Shown piece after piece: positions 22,132-33,910 of a stretch of 64,000 nucleotides of DNA. The DNA comes from Aegilops tauschii subsp. strangulata. Its lineage: Eukaryota > Streptophyta > Magnoliopsida > Poales > Poaceae. Within the stretch, counting starts at the first letter, position 1; each line of letters starts with the position of its first letter. The stretch spans positions 326,581,294 to 326,645,293 of the forward strand of contig NC_053037.3 of the NCBI RefSeq assembly GCF_002575655.3. Direction: 5' to 3'. The position numbers and the translations under genes were made by a program. The notes beneath the pieces are model-generated. The model was not told the origin of the DNA. It saw only the letters and a list, made by a program, of their open reading frames with translations, and did no database searches.

Positions 22132-22400
22132 CACTACAAAAAAAAGACACGTCCGTGACATTTTGGGCCGAACAAATTTTTTTCCTGTCATACTTATGAC
22201 ACTTCTATGACAATAATTATGACAAAACATGGTATCATCATAGATGTGGTGGGGTCCTACTTCTATGACAAAAAAATCATGACAGAAAATGGGCTTTTCG
22301 TCCTGGGCGGGCCGGAAACGCAGCTGCATGACATTCTTTGGGCCGTCCATGACAGAAAAAACCGTGGTAGAAGCGAGGGAGAGGAAAATATCGGGGTGTT
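22132..22400. repeat. CACTA-C left terminal region
   Basis: Terminal repeat followed by many TATGACA / CATGACAGAAA motifs in both orientations (near 22195, 22207, 22265, 22280, 22350). The same motif recurs at the right end (52755-52930), so these are the innermost binding repeats of this family. Confidence 0.7.
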
Positions 22401-22489
22401 CCCGGTTACGGTGGGTGGTCGGGGCCGAGCGATGCGCGTTTCTCTCGTACACGCACGCGCGTGGGTGCGAGGCGTTGGGATCTAAGTGA

Positions 22490-23420
22490 ACCCGAGCAAG
22501 GCGTTGGGCTCTAACTGAACCCGAGTGATTGCACTGCAGGCTACGCATTACTGAACCCGAGCGATCGATCGATGGCTGTTAACTGAACCCGATCGAGCGA
22601 TTCCTTTGCTACTGCTGCTAACTGAAGCCGATCGATGCTGCGTCTGGATGAACAGTGAGCTTTGCTGGGGGGGTCTGGATGAATAGTTCCCGGTGTGGGT
22701 GGATGAACAGGACCCCGTGGTGTTGCCTCTAGATGAACAGGACCCCGATCGATCGAGCCGGTTGGGGCTGGATGAACAGGACCCCGTGGAGGGCTGGATG
22801 AACAGGACGACCCCGTGGAGGGCTGGATGAACAGGACGACCCCGTGGAGGGCTGGATGAGGAGTAGACGGTGGAGGGCTGGATAAACAGTAGCCCGTGGA
22901 GGGTGGTTGAACAGGAGCCCGTGGAGAGGGCTGGTTGAACAGTAGCCGGTGGAGTAGCGCGCCGTGGAGGCTGGATGAACAGGAGCCCGTGGATGAACAG
23001 TCGCAGGTGGAGGCTGGAGGAGGTCGACGGCGGATGAACAGTAGCCCGTGGAGGCTGGAGGGGGTCGACGGTGGAGATGAACAGTACCCTGTGGAGTCCC
23101 GTTTTGCGGTACGCCACACCCCTCCCGATGAACAGGACCCCCGTTTCGACCGTAGCGCTCCAACACAAGTCTGTTTCCTTCGTTTTGCGGTACGCCACAC
23201 CCCTCCCGATCAACAGGACCCCCGTTTCGACCATAGGAGGTCCGTTTCCTCCATTTTGCGGTACGCCAGACCCCTCCCGATGAACAGGATCCTATTTCGA
23301 ACGTGGCCGGTCGAACACAAGGCTGTTTCCTCCGTTCTGCGATACGCCAGGCCTCGTTTCCATCGGCTGTTCCGTCCAAGCCCTCCCGATGAACACGACG
23401 ATGCATCCCGTTCCGACCCA
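22490..23420. repeat. CACTA-C left subterminal tandem arrays
   Basis: Two arrays. From 22640 to 23100, more than ten GGATGAACAGG units alternate with CCCGTGGAGGGCT. From 23095 to 23420, units of about 50-60 bp start CGTTTTGCGGTACGCC and end CCCGATGAACAGGA. Long open frames on both strands here are products of the repeats, not genes. Confidence 0.75.
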
Positions 23421-23679
23421 GCCGGTTGGCTCCCCATGAACACGACGACGATGACACTGTTTCTCCGTTCCGAACCAGCCATGTACACGAGCCCTGGCCG
23501 TACGTACGCGCGAGTAGGCGTTCGAGACCCGCCCGTATGTACGTATGTGGCCGTATTTACTTTCTTGCACCCTAGCCGCTATACGTACGTGTACATGCTA
23601 CATTCACGCCTCTGTTACGACACGTGCACGCCTCTACATTGACAAGTATGACAACGCTACGTACGCTTCGACCAGGTGG

Positions 23680-25380
23680 GTCCCGACCGTCAGGCACTTC
23701 CTTGCGTGCGAAGATGTAGCTGGTGGGTCCCAGCAGTCAGGGGGGCGAATCGTTTTTTTTTGGACGCACTTCCTTGCGTGCGAAGATGTAGCTGGTGGGT
23801 CCCAGCAGTCAGGGGGAAACGGTTTTTTGCAAAATATGGTGGCCCGTCCGGTGGGTCCCCACTGTCAGGTGGAGGAATAATTATTTTGCGCGTAATAAGG
23901 AGGCACTTCCTTGCTTTGGCCGTGGACCTAGCTGTCAGCCTCTCCACGTACAGTCCAGGTCCGATGGAAGCCGTTCCTTGACCACATTGACCACGCCGCG
24001 CAGAGAGCACCAGGGCGGTGGACGACGGCGAGGCCTAGGAAGGGGACGACGCGGAGCCGGGGAAGACGCGACAGTGGATGCCCACGCGTAGAGGAGTATG
24101 AGGGTTCACTGGTTCGCTGCGGTGTGAGGCTGCCGTCGCCACAGAATAACAGGGGGTGTGGGTGAGTAGAGGGATGGCCTGGCCAGTAGTGGGAATAGTA
24201 GGGGGCGGTGAGGCCTCCGTGGCAGCACAACCGGCCACGGGAGGCAGGAGCATGCAGCACGACCGGCGCTGCTTTGGGCGGCTGGAGCAAGAAGACCAGA
24301 GGTTGAAGAAGAACTACGGCCGTTGGATGGACATCGTACGGTCACTGGAGCTAGAATCGTTCATATTGACTAAGTTGACAAAGCACTCCGTCCCCGTCAA
24401 CTTAGTAGGCCCACAAGTCAGACTCCCACCAAGGTGGGTCCCAACCAGCAGGGGGAGTATTCATTTTTTTGTGCGTAATAAGGAGGCACTTCCGGTGGGT
24501 CCGAGCTGACAGCGGGGGGAACGTTTTTTTTGCGAAATACGGTGGCCCGTTCGGTGGGTCCCGGCAGTCGGGGGAAAACATTTTTTTCGCGAAATACGGT
24601 GGCCCGTCCAGTGGGTCCCTGCTGTCAGGTGGAGGAATCATTATTTTCCGCGTAATAAGGAGGCACTTCCTTGCTGCCGTCGTGGACCTAGCTGTCAGCC
24701 TCTCCACGTACAGTCCACGTCCGATGGAAGCCGTTCCTTGACCATGTTGACCATGCCGCGCCGAGAGCACCAGGGCGGTGGACGACGGCGAGGCATAGGA
24801 AGGGGACGACGCAGAGCCGGGGAAGACGCGACAGTGGAAGCCCGCGCGGAGAGGAGTACGAGGGTTCACTGGTTCGGTTGCGGTGTGAGGATGCCGTCGC
24901 CACAGAATAACAGGGGGAGTGGGTGAGTGAGGGATGGCCCGGCCTGCGGTGGGAGTAGTAGGGGGCGGTGAGGCCTCCGCGGCATCACAACCGGCCACGA
25001 AAGGCAGGAGCACACGACACGACCGACGCTGCTTTGGGCGGCTGGAGCAAGAAGACCAGAGGTTGAAGAAGCACTACGGCCGTTGGATGGACATCGTACG
25101 GTCACTGCAGCTAGAATCGTTTATATTGACTAAGTTGACAAAGCCCTTGGTACGCGTCGACTTAGTAGGCCCACAGGTCAGCCTCCGAAATGGTGCGCCC
25201 CAGATGTCAGGGGGAGGAATCATTTTTTGGGCGGCTAAAGCAAGAATATCCAGGATTGAAGAAGAAGCACGACATCCGACGGATGGACATCCAACGACCA
25301 CAGTTGCCAGAACCGTGTGTTGTTGACAAAGCCTTGCATACACGTCAACTTAGTTTTTTTTAGAGGACGCATCAACTTAG
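23680..25380. repeat. Tandem duplication with 760-bp period in CACTA-C
   Basis: Unit 1 (23839-24598) and unit 2 (24599 to about 25190) start GGTGGCCCGTCC and match over nearly their whole length, for example GTGGACCTAGCTGTCAGCC at 23922 and 24682. A shorter degenerate third piece follows to 25380, and a smaller repeated block containing GTGGGTCCCAGCAGTCAGG lies before unit 1. Open frames in the units (including minus-strand proline/serine-rich ones) occur in both copies, but I recognise no domain and regard them as non-coding. Confidence 0.75.
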
Positions 25381-26620
25381 AAGGCCCACAAGTGTGTGGC
25401 AGAGAACATATAGCCCATGTGCGATTTTAAGAATGTACAACCCATTTTTTTAATTCTAATGGAATTTACTACAGCCCGTTTACAGTTTGTTAAAAGTACA
25501 GCCCATTTTCTAGCTAGGACAACGATTAATAATTTCAACCAACCACTCAAAACAGAATTCAAAAAAAATTCCCACATTTTTACGGGATCCGAAATATTTT
25601 TATCCGAAATTTCTAGTCAGATTAAATATAATTTCAAAATAAAGTTGTATTACGTTAAAATCCAACGAAATATTGCGCGCGTAACAAGTAATGAAATTAA
25701 AATTTTCAAATTCCAAAAATAATATATTTTTTAAACTAATTACGCGTTTGGTGCATTTTTTTATAGTTACTGCCCAGTTATTATAATTACATCCCATTTA
25801 TATTTCTTAAAGTCCATTTTCTTGTTAAGCCTAATGCATACCTCCTAGGAAAGTTTGCAGCCCAGCGGGGCGGAGAATAACAAGTTGACCCGGATATTGT
25901 GTACAACTGTCGACCCAGTTGCATTGCTGATGTTGAAAAAAAGGCCTGTGTAGTACAGTACAACCTAACATGGCTACTCAGCCCACATTCAGCGATGCCG
26001 AAAAGGCCCAAACAAGGCTTCTATAAAACTTTTTGAAGTCAATGAGCTCAATTAATAACTTAAGAAAAAAGTTAGATTACAGTGGAACCTAATTAAAAGC
26101 TGTCACGAGCAAAGAAATAATTCAATGGGTCCCACTTGTGCGTGTGTGCGTGTGTGAGTGTGTGTGTGTGTGAGAGAGAGAGACCCATCGGTCGATGCTC
26201 GTAAATACATCTTTCAGCGATATGCATTGCTGATGCTCAGTAAAAACTTATATAGTTAACACAATCATATAGTACATCATAGCACACTGAACTTGCATAC
26301 AAAAATTTCACGCAGGCGGCACAATCAGGATGGAAGCAGTGGATCGCTACGGGTAGGGCTATGTTGAAACCAATGAACTCGTACATAACGGTTCATCATC
26401 TTTATCAATGAGAGGGAAATATCTTGAATGCTGTGCAAAGAAAACAAACAGACAACACAATAAGTTCTACTAGCACATTAAGTTGACGTACAACCCTTTC
26501 TAAAAAAAATTCAGGTACAAAATTAGAACAGGTCATAATCAAATGTACTGGCACATCAGTGCTTCACACCCATAGCTCGGATTTAACTAGTATCTAAAAA
26601 GATTCAGTTGCTACCTCAAA
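25381..26620. other. AT-rich CACTA-C interior, no gene
   Basis: Contains dispersed ACAGCCCATTT / CCCATTT motifs (25430-25800) and otherwise nothing recognised. Confidence 0.45.
26137..26183 (+). repeat. GT/GA microsatellite
   Basis: An imperfect (GT)n tract followed by (GA)n, about 47 bp. Confidence 0.85.
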
Positions 26621-27363
26621 TTAGAGCACATCCAGGCAGCCAACCCTGCCTCTTCTCCCAAAGAAGCACTGGCCTCCGTCGCGCGACGGAGTAGGCCCTG
26701 TGCCATCCATCGTTCCAAGCAACACGGGGAAAGTCTGACGTTGACTCCTGTAATGGATGTTGTCGACGGACCCTGGCATCAGCGGCGGCGGCAGGACTTC
26801 GATTGATGGATTGACCACTTCTTCGACATGCACGAACACTCGATACAGGCACATCCCTAACGTGGTCCGCGGCGGCCTTGGTGGCGACGAATAGTACAAC
26901 CCCGGTTCCTGCACCGGTATCTCAACACCAATCACCTTCGGTATGGTGGACGGCTTCTTCATCCATGCCATAACCGTCAGAGCCCAGCTGTCTGGAGGAA
27001 CAAACATACTTACGAGCTCACCTCCAAGGTCGTTGATAAGCTCATTCATGGACTCGCTATTCCAAGCACGTCGAGGCATGCCGTGGAAGGTAAGCTTTGT
27101 TAAAAACTCAAGCTCAGAGGGCACCGAGCCCCATCCTGGGTGCCACCGATCAAAGCTCACCAGGGCGCCATCACAGAACAAACGCCGGGAAGATTCGAAC
27201 ACACGTCTGCAGTCAAAAGTTGTCCGAAACCTGACGAAGAAATCAGCCGGTGGCGGACAGACTTCGACGAGCAAGTCACTTATTTGGATGCCGTGCGCAA
27301 TGCTAAGAGCTTTGACAAGGTCGTCCGGCGAGACGGGAGGCCGGTCGCCGTTGATGTTACCAT
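26621..27363 (-). pseudogene. DUF4283-type protein fragment
   Basis: The minus frame is open for about 240 codons ending at 26621. It begins with DGNINGDRPPVSPDDLVKAL-like sequence, then PPPADFFVRFRTTFDCRRVF, SFDRWHPGWGS, LEFLTKLTFHGMPRRAW, and an AWMKKPSTIPKVIGVE block. This order is the usual layout of grass DUF4283 proteins, an RRM-like fold of unknown function common in dispersed, often captured genes. The expected start region (27363-27600) has a stop and a frame change, and no zinc knuckle is seen downstream, so I call it a truncated gene. The C-terminal 70 residues (PGSVDNIHYR onward) look like read-through. Confidence 0.6.
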
Positions 27364-27599
27364 CAACACTTTGCTGGCAAACTGGTCGTCAAGCGCCGCC
27401 ATGCCACTGTTGAGCGACAGCATGCAGCGACCGAAGGCAGGACGGACCTCGGGATCTCCGGCTCAGAGATCCGCATTGACCGACGACATGATAGTGAGCT
27501 TGAGCACAGGGAGTAAAGGAGGGGGATTTGGGGGAACTGGAGTAGGAATCGAGATTCCAGAGGTGGGGGAGGGGCGGGAGATTGGGGGTGAAAAGGTAG

Positions 27600-28330
27600 C
27601 TTGAATTTCGAACACACGCCAATATGCTCTCGGCGCGCAAGCGCACGAAAACACCGGTGGCGCCCACATGTCAGCCTAAGAGTCCTTATTCTTTCTTTTT
27701 TGGAGAGCCCGACCTTTTTTTGAGGATCTTTTGAGAGCCCGGCCTGAGAGTCATAATTGACCTGTTTGGCATTGCGTTACTACTCGGCCCATATTCAACG
27801 ACACCTCACTGGCCCAAACAAGTGTACATCATCGAAAAGACACTGAGCTCAAATTATATAACTTGAAAAAAGGAGATACACTCTGAACCCTGGAGAATGG
27901 TGATGCCCTCATTTAGCCCACCAGTAGTTCGAGACAATAAACAGTTCGAAACAACGATATATACAACATTCAAACACTGACTAGTGACTACTACTGACAT
28001 AAACAGCAAGACATGATAGTGCATAAGAAGTCTTGCTACACCACCAAAACGCACCCATCTGCAGTGCTCAGACTCTCGTGATCCAGACGAGAATGACATT
28101 CTAAACAGAGGCAACTATTACATAGTAAGAGTGACATAGACGAGGATGACCAAATGACAAGGAATATGCATAACAAAAGAAAGAACTACCCATCCAGAAC
28201 AAGCAGCAAAGACAATAAAGTCATTCGAAGAGATGATCCAACACCATCATAATTTGCAGCCCCGCTTCAGCGACCAATGATCCGGAGACACCAGTACTCC
28301 ACCCTTTCGACGCAACAGCCCAATTACCTA
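27600..28330. other. Intergenic stretch in CACTA-C
   Basis: No gene supported. It contains direct repeats of GAGAGCCCGGCC-type sequence near 27700-27745 and otherwise AT-rich sequence leading to the 3' end of the F-box gene. Confidence 0.4.
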
Positions 28331-30447
28331 TCAACCTGAAGGCTTGAACCACATCACTGCCTGCCGTAATTGAGACTTCCAAGGATCAAAGTTAACCCGG
28401 ATGCCTTTGTAGTTCTCACCTTCTTTTGGCTGCAGGCTGTATCGTTGACAATCAGGGGAGTTTGCTCCCGAACTCCTAGGGCTCGCCGTGTAGACATAGT
28501 TTTGCATAGCAAATAGAGCCTCTCTGCCATCAAGGTCCTTGCCAACGGTGATCTCCTGGTTAATCGGATAATTGAGTCTGAGAAACAGAGAGTGTGAACC
28601 AAGGCTGTTTACCCGCCTCCAACTAAAAAATCCTGAAGGCCCCAACAACCTGGTATCCTGCTCATAGACGTAACAGCCACTGTCCGGATACTCACGTATT
28701 TCATGATGCTTGTATTCAGTGGGGATTTTGCAATATAACTTTTCCGGCTCATGTGTTCGAATGATCATCAGTCTTTGACGTCGTCTGATCGAGCGAGGAA
28801 CCAGTTGTGCTTCCCTGGTTTTGGCAAAGGTGGTGTGATTACAAAGGGCAGTAACTGTAGGGACACTACATCATATCAAAAAGGACAGGCATTGTTAATG
28901 TAAGATCGGCATTGTTCAGAGTATGAGTAGGATAATGCAAGAAACAACATTGATATGTCCCAGTTGGAACTGGAGGGAAAATACAGGGAAATGTATACTG
29001 GGTTCAAAAATATAGAAGTGCCATGCATGGTTATACTCATGTTATCTCGCAATCGATTCTTCACAGGAAACTACCATGTCATGCATCTTATGTAATCATG
29101 TTCTGTCCTCACAAACAAATTCTTCAAGGTAACTAACAGACCATGCATTGTTATATACTCATGTTCTGTGGGCAAAATTTTTGTGAGGATATTATTCTAG
29201 CCATTGATTGCTGAAGGGCGAATATAGGTATGTACACATGGTAAGCATTACAGGATTCCACTACTTTCAAATATAGAGTTCTCCGTATGCACATTTACTT
29301 CCCTAATGTATGGTTAGATGAAACCAACAGTGTGGTGCATGTTTCTACATCATGAAAATGAGGAAACTAACATGGCCATTGATACACACTCATATTTAGT
29401 AGTAGTATATAGATTACTGTAAAATAAGGAGAATATCCATATATTCCTAACCATTTGATTATTCAGGGGTACAAATTGGCTGTAATGACATGCTCACAAT
29501 CGCATGAATTAACTCATTCCAAATATAGCTGATTTACGGCGTCTCTAATACATTGCCATAGTTCTACTCAAATTCTGCTCAAACAGGGATATGCCAATCA
29601 TCACAAAAAGTTCAAACAGTGTCATGGCGTCATCATTAACATGAGAAGGAAACAACTTACACGCGTTGTCCCAGCAATACGTGGTGCCATCTGCTTTGTC
29701 GATCGCGTAGATGATGCCATTGTATTCAATAGCATCACAGAAGTGTGTATCAGCTTTGACGATGATCCACTGCGAGCTGAGTTGTCTCCAGCTAAAGAAG
29801 GCACCGGCGTAAAGATAGGCGAGTCCGCGGTCGAACAAGGAACTTAGTTTGAAGTCTTCGTAATTCGCATGTCGAGTGGGCACTTGGCAGATTACAATCT
29901 TCTGCAAAACAAGGTCCGTCCAACTGACGTGGTAATCTAGATGACTAGGACCGCGATGGTAAAACTCTATATAATCCAACGGAGGAAGGATAATCTCATG
30001 GGAGGTATGGAAGTTCACGAGCACCAACTTTTTACCGTCTTCTCTGAAGGCAGCCATCCAGTGGGAGTTCATGCCGACCCAATACATACCTGCCAAGAAG
30101 TTTCAGGCGATGGTGATTGGATCGAAGTCGAGGGAAATGATGTACGGCGAGCCACTACATACCTGCAAAGCAGTTTCGGCTAATGGAGATTGGACTGAAG
30201 TCGAGGGGCATCATGTACGCTTCCGTATCATGGTGAGCCAATCTCGCAAGACCAGATACAGCAAGCAGGGTGTCTTGAAAAGCTTTGGCCTCACTTCGAT
30301 GATGGCCGTGTGCATGCCCCTCGAGCATCCAGCCAGCCGCAGGGCGCTCAACATATCCATACACGAACAACAAAGGTTGAGGACGTCACTAGGGAGATTG
30401 CTCCAATCGCGGCTCATATGGATCCTGCGCGGTTTGCGTTCGGCCAT
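28331..30447 (-). pseudogene. F-box / KIB1-4 (DUF295) protein gene, probably broken
   Basis: The ATG at 30447 starts MAERKPRRIHMSRDWSNLP, and residues 13-49 form an F-box (DWSNLPSDVLNLCC to CSRGMHTAI). KIB1-4 beta-propeller sequence follows in other frames: GMNSHWMAAFREDGKKL (from about 30075), ADTHFCDAIEYNGIIYAIDK (near 29745), and, after a gap of about 0.8 kb (29545-28770, a likely intron), RVNSLGSHSLFLRLNYPI and a WFKPSG end at 28331. F-box/DUF295 proteins are SCF ubiquitin-ligase substrate adaptors in plants. A tandem duplication of about 70 bp at 30088-30225 repeats the DFSPISISRNCFAGM-encoding part and breaks the frame, so a functional product is doubtful. Confidence 0.7.
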
Positions 30448-31442
30448 GGTGGAGTTTGGATGGTGGGGTTTTGGGGGGCTTGATTTACGGTGGAGAAGGC
30501 TGTCAGTGCTGGAGCGGCTAGCGAGGGAATAGTGGTATTAGGGGAGGCGAGCGAGGCGAGGGTATGCGGGGGCATAGTGAGATAATGAAGAGTGACCTCA
30601 GGATCTCCGGCGAGACGGAGAAGGAGATGGAGTGGTGCTAGGGGAGAGGGAGACGAGGCGAGGCATGCTATACAGCGGCAGTGACAGTGACTGCACAGTG
30701 CACAAGGTGAGGCTGACTTTGGTAACCCGGACACGCTGCCTGGACTGGTGTCACCTCGGGCACAGGGCCTTGTCACTTCACTGTGAGGACCGGATGAATA
30801 ATAGTATTTTCACCATCAAGTGTACCACAGTTGTAGTACTACTACTAGTAGGAGTAGTAGGAACATGAGTACACTCCCGTGATAGCATGCCTCTGGGTTC
30901 ACTTCATCCTCCAGCTATCATCCATATTGCAAGCAGAACCAAATTCTCGTGCATGCGGAAGCGCGAAGAAGGACTTTTCTTTTTTGAGGATAACCGCATA
31001 TTCCTTAACCGTAGTAGGAACATGAGTAGTACTCTCTCCGGTCCTCTTTTGTCTATGCATAACTTTTTTCAGTATTTCTCTAATTATTCTGCGTATATAC
31101 CCTTTTGCATGCGCCCATTTCCCTCCATGCCCCGCATTCACAGCATTAATTAGCGTACGCATGAGCAGCAGCAGCCAGACTCGAGCCAATAAACTGCAGC
31201 ATGCAAGTGGGCCATTCTTTGTGCGTGGGAGAGAGAAAAGGCAACGAAAGAGCCCGTCCAATCCATTGCATGCAGCTGCCAAACCACCGCAGCTCTCCTC
31301 ATGCATGCGCATAACTTCTCCCGTTAACTTCTCCATCGGGAACCGATTTTCCTCGGCTTTTTCACTAATCCTTGATCCAAACCACACTGCATTCACATTG
31401 TTTTAACCTCTTCACATCCTCCTGGAGTAATTCCGAAGCCCC
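30448..31442. other. Intergenic region with short duplicated motifs
   Basis: GC-rich upstream sequence of the F-box gene, then the promoter-side region of the exonuclease gene. GTAGGAACATGAGTA occurs twice (30858 and 31014). No other gene is supported. Confidence 0.4.
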
Positions 31443-31450
31443 TATAAATA
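31443..31450 (+). promoter_or_regulatory. TATA box of the exonuclease gene
   Basis: TATAAATA lies about 75 bp before the ATG, with a pyrimidine-rich candidate start region (CTTCTTCTTCAG) about 10-25 bp downstream of the box. Confidence 0.6.
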
Positions 31451-31523
31451 ATCTTCTTCTTCAGTTAGACTAGCCATCTAATCCTAATTCTCGAAACCAT
31501 ACCCTCCGGTCCAGCGGTTCCAA

Positions 31524-32228
31524 ATGGCGAAAGAGATCGAGATGCAGGTTTTTAGCGTCCAACATGTCCTCGTCGAAGGCTCGTTGAGCATAGTTGCCAC
31601 AGTCACCGACCACCCAAGGGTTGTTCGGAAGTGGATCAACAATGTATCCAACTCCCTCCAAAAGGTGGAGATGAATATCATCCGTCTCGACGCAGAGTAC
31701 ACGGAGCGTGCCACTGGGAAGATCCAACGCGCCGCTGTCCTTCAGCTGTGCCTCGAAGATGATGTTTTTGTGTACCACATCATACACGCGCCCTCCATAC
31801 CAGGTGAGCTTTACGATTTCTTGTCTCGGGAGGACATACACTTCTGTGGGGCAGCCATCGCAGGGGACAAACAGAAGTTGGAGCCGTACAACCTTGATTT
31901 GAAAAGCATCGGTGACCTACAAACCAAAATAAAAATTCCTGTAGAAGATTGTGATAAACCGACACCATCCCTATTCGATGTAGCAAATTTTGTGCTAGGA
32001 ACAAATCTTCAGAAGGGTGATGAGACGCTGGCATTAAGGTCGTCTGGATGGGAGAATTATCCCTTGACGTACGAGCGGATGAAATATGCTGCCCTCCATG
32101 CCCGTGTGAGTTTTGAGATAGCTGCAAGGTCCAGAGAGCTTGTTGCGAAGCCATCTCCCACAGAAAATGAGAACAACAACAAGAAGAAGAAGATGCTGCA
32201 CCAGCAGCAGGGCATTATGGATGGATGA
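31524..32228 (+). CDS. Werner-type 3'-5' exonuclease domain protein, catalytic Asp altered
   Basis: An intronless 234-codon frame from ATG 31524 to TGA 32226-32228. It contains a DnaQ-like (RNase D/WRN) exonuclease domain: ExoI IIRLDAEYT (D and E present, residues about 52-60), ExoII FCGAAIAGDKQKLEPY (about 105-120), and ExoIII YAALHARVSFEIA (about 193-205). In ExoIII the family has YxxxD, but here the residue is histidine (CAT), which should abolish two-metal catalysis unless compensated. The C-terminus is a basic low-complexity tail (NNNKKKK) that could direct nuclear import. The full-length frame with TATA box and no stop suggests a recent or still expressed gene inside CACTA-C. Whether the element captured it or later carried it is not decidable here. 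Confidence 0.75.
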   Translation: MAKEIEMQVFSVQHVLVEGSLSIVATVTDHPRVVRKWINNVSNSLQKVEMNIIRLDAEYTERATGKIQRAAVLQLCLEDDVFVYHIIHAPSIPGELYDFLSREDIHFCGAAIAGDKQKLEPYNLDLKSIGDLQTKIKIPVEDCDKPTPSLFDVANFVLGTNLQKGDETLALRSSGWENYPLTYERMKYAALHARVSFEIAARSRELVAKPSPTENENNNKKKKMLHQQQGIMDG

Positions 32229-32464
32229 ACTATTTCCTCTCTTGTAAAAAAATATTCCCTCTCTATGTATATTGATATAGATGGATTATTTCGATGGTGT
32301 GCATGTCTTTGGAACAAGTAGTAGCATGGGTCCGCTTGACTATAAGGAACTATTTATCCGCCTAGCTTTCTCTACTACTCCTTCCAGTGATCGGTATGCA
32401 ATGCATCTGTCCGTAGACATGACAGCTTGTCCATGGAAGTTCAACTACGGCGACCATCATGTTT

Positions 32465-33910
32465 CATCCACTGCCACTCGCGATTCCCACGATGCAGCTC
32501 CAACCCACGACACCACGTCCCCCGACGTGCACCTCACCCCTCTCGGCCGCACCGCCCCTCTGCCTTTGTGTGCATGACATGTGGGCCACCTTAAATGCGG
32601 CGAGCATCAAGTTTCTACCACAGCCACACGCGATTCCCACGACGTCGCACGAACCCATGACACCACACGTCCCCCGACCTGCGGCTCACCCCTCTCGGCC
32701 CCACTGCCCCTCTAAATTTGAATTTGGAACTTATAAAATGAAAAGATTCAAAACAAATAAACTGGGAGAGAGGGAGTATATCGTAGGATGTGTCCCATAC
32801 AAAACAAGTCCCCTGGTTTGTCACCGCGAAGATGCGGTTAGAAAGGAGCACAGCGTCTTCGTACTCGTACGGCAACAAATCGGCCGCAGACAGCATGGTC
32901 CACCTTTGACCGCCATGTGCAAGGTTCGTGCTATCTTATTCAATCTCACCGTGGTTCTATCTTACCAAATCATGCGGTGGCCCGTTGCATGGCTGATCCC
33001 AATGTTGGACAAAGGTTCTACGGGAACGGTGTCACCATTGTAAATGTTGTGCAAATTGATGTTGCTACCCTCCTGTACATATGCAAGCCAATCTCCACTC
33101 GCACCGAGCCTAACCTGTGAAACAGTGGGCAGGGGGAGAATTAGGAAATGGACACGGAAGTAGTCTTTAGAATGCATTTACTATGTGATCAAACTCATCT
33201 TACCTGCTCATCGGAGGAAATCCGAGTGCCCCTCAACGTCGGCATCTCAAGGGGCGTCAACTTGCAAGTACGGCCACACCGCGCTGGAGAGACCCCCAAG
33301 GAAACATCCTCGTGTGTTCCACGGAACATCGAGATGCATTTGTATGAGTAGTTTATCTTGTGAGAGAAAAGGATTAACGAGGGAAGGCCTCTAGAGATAG
33401 AGATAGACACTACTACTACCAATGTGCTTGCCCGTGCGTTGCAATGGATCCAAAGTAGTAGAATAATACTTGTTCACGTGCTTGAAATATAAACACTCTA
33501 GTTTTGATATACATGTGTCAGCAGACATGACAGCTTGTCCATGGAAGTTGAACCACGACGACCATCACGTTTCTTGTTTCTACCACTGACACACCCACAC
33601 GCGATTCCCACGACGCCGCTCCAACCCTACCTGTAAGCACGACGTCCCCCGACGTGGACATGGATCCTCTGACGTGGCTATCACTGCCTTACCCTGCCTT
33701 TCCTTCGCTGACTGGTGGGACCCACACTTGTGGGTCCCACATGTCAGTGATAGAATCGTAGGATTGTTCATGTCAGGGGATCCTCATCCCCCGACGTGCG
33801 CCTCATCCCTCTCGGCCCCACCGCTCCTCTGCCTTTGTGTGCATGACATGCGGGCTAGCTGAACTGCATCGACCATCAACTTTCTACCACAGCCACACCC
33901 GATTGGACGC
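32465..33910. repeat. Dispersed repeat units flanking the KIB1-4 fragment
   Basis: A block with CGCGATTCCCACGAC, a CGTCCCCCGACGTG segment, CCCCTCTCGGCC and TTTGTGTGCATGACATG recurs at about 32470-32610, 32620-32715, 33595-33650 and 33785-33910, in varying completeness. The KIB1-4 fragment and a Helitron-like piece lie between them. Confidence 0.55.
32740..33177 (-). pseudogene. Second KIB1-4 (DUF295) fragment
   Basis: Minus-strand pieces VRLGASGDWLAYVQEGSNI to LHNIYNGDTVPVEPL (33110-32985) and LPYEYEDAVLLSNRIFAVTN to GTCFVWDTSYDILPL (32880-32760) are central KIB1-4 propeller motifs in the right order but in different frames, with a stop between them. No F-box lies upstream. It is a partial copy on the same strand as the F-box gene at 28331-30447, but its sequence is not a copy of that gene, so it derives from another family member. 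Confidence 0.6.

Noticed and set aside
22541..23642. Several frames of 220-240 codons on both strands
   Set aside because: Produced by subterminal tandem repeats of period near a multiple of three; no unique protein sequence.
23928..25326. Serine/proline/arginine-rich frames in the 760-bp units
   Set aside because: They recur in both repeat units in different lengths and have no domain.
32715..33120. A separate plus-strand gene here
   Set aside because: The minus-strand KIB1-4 motifs explain the coding signal; the plus frames have none.
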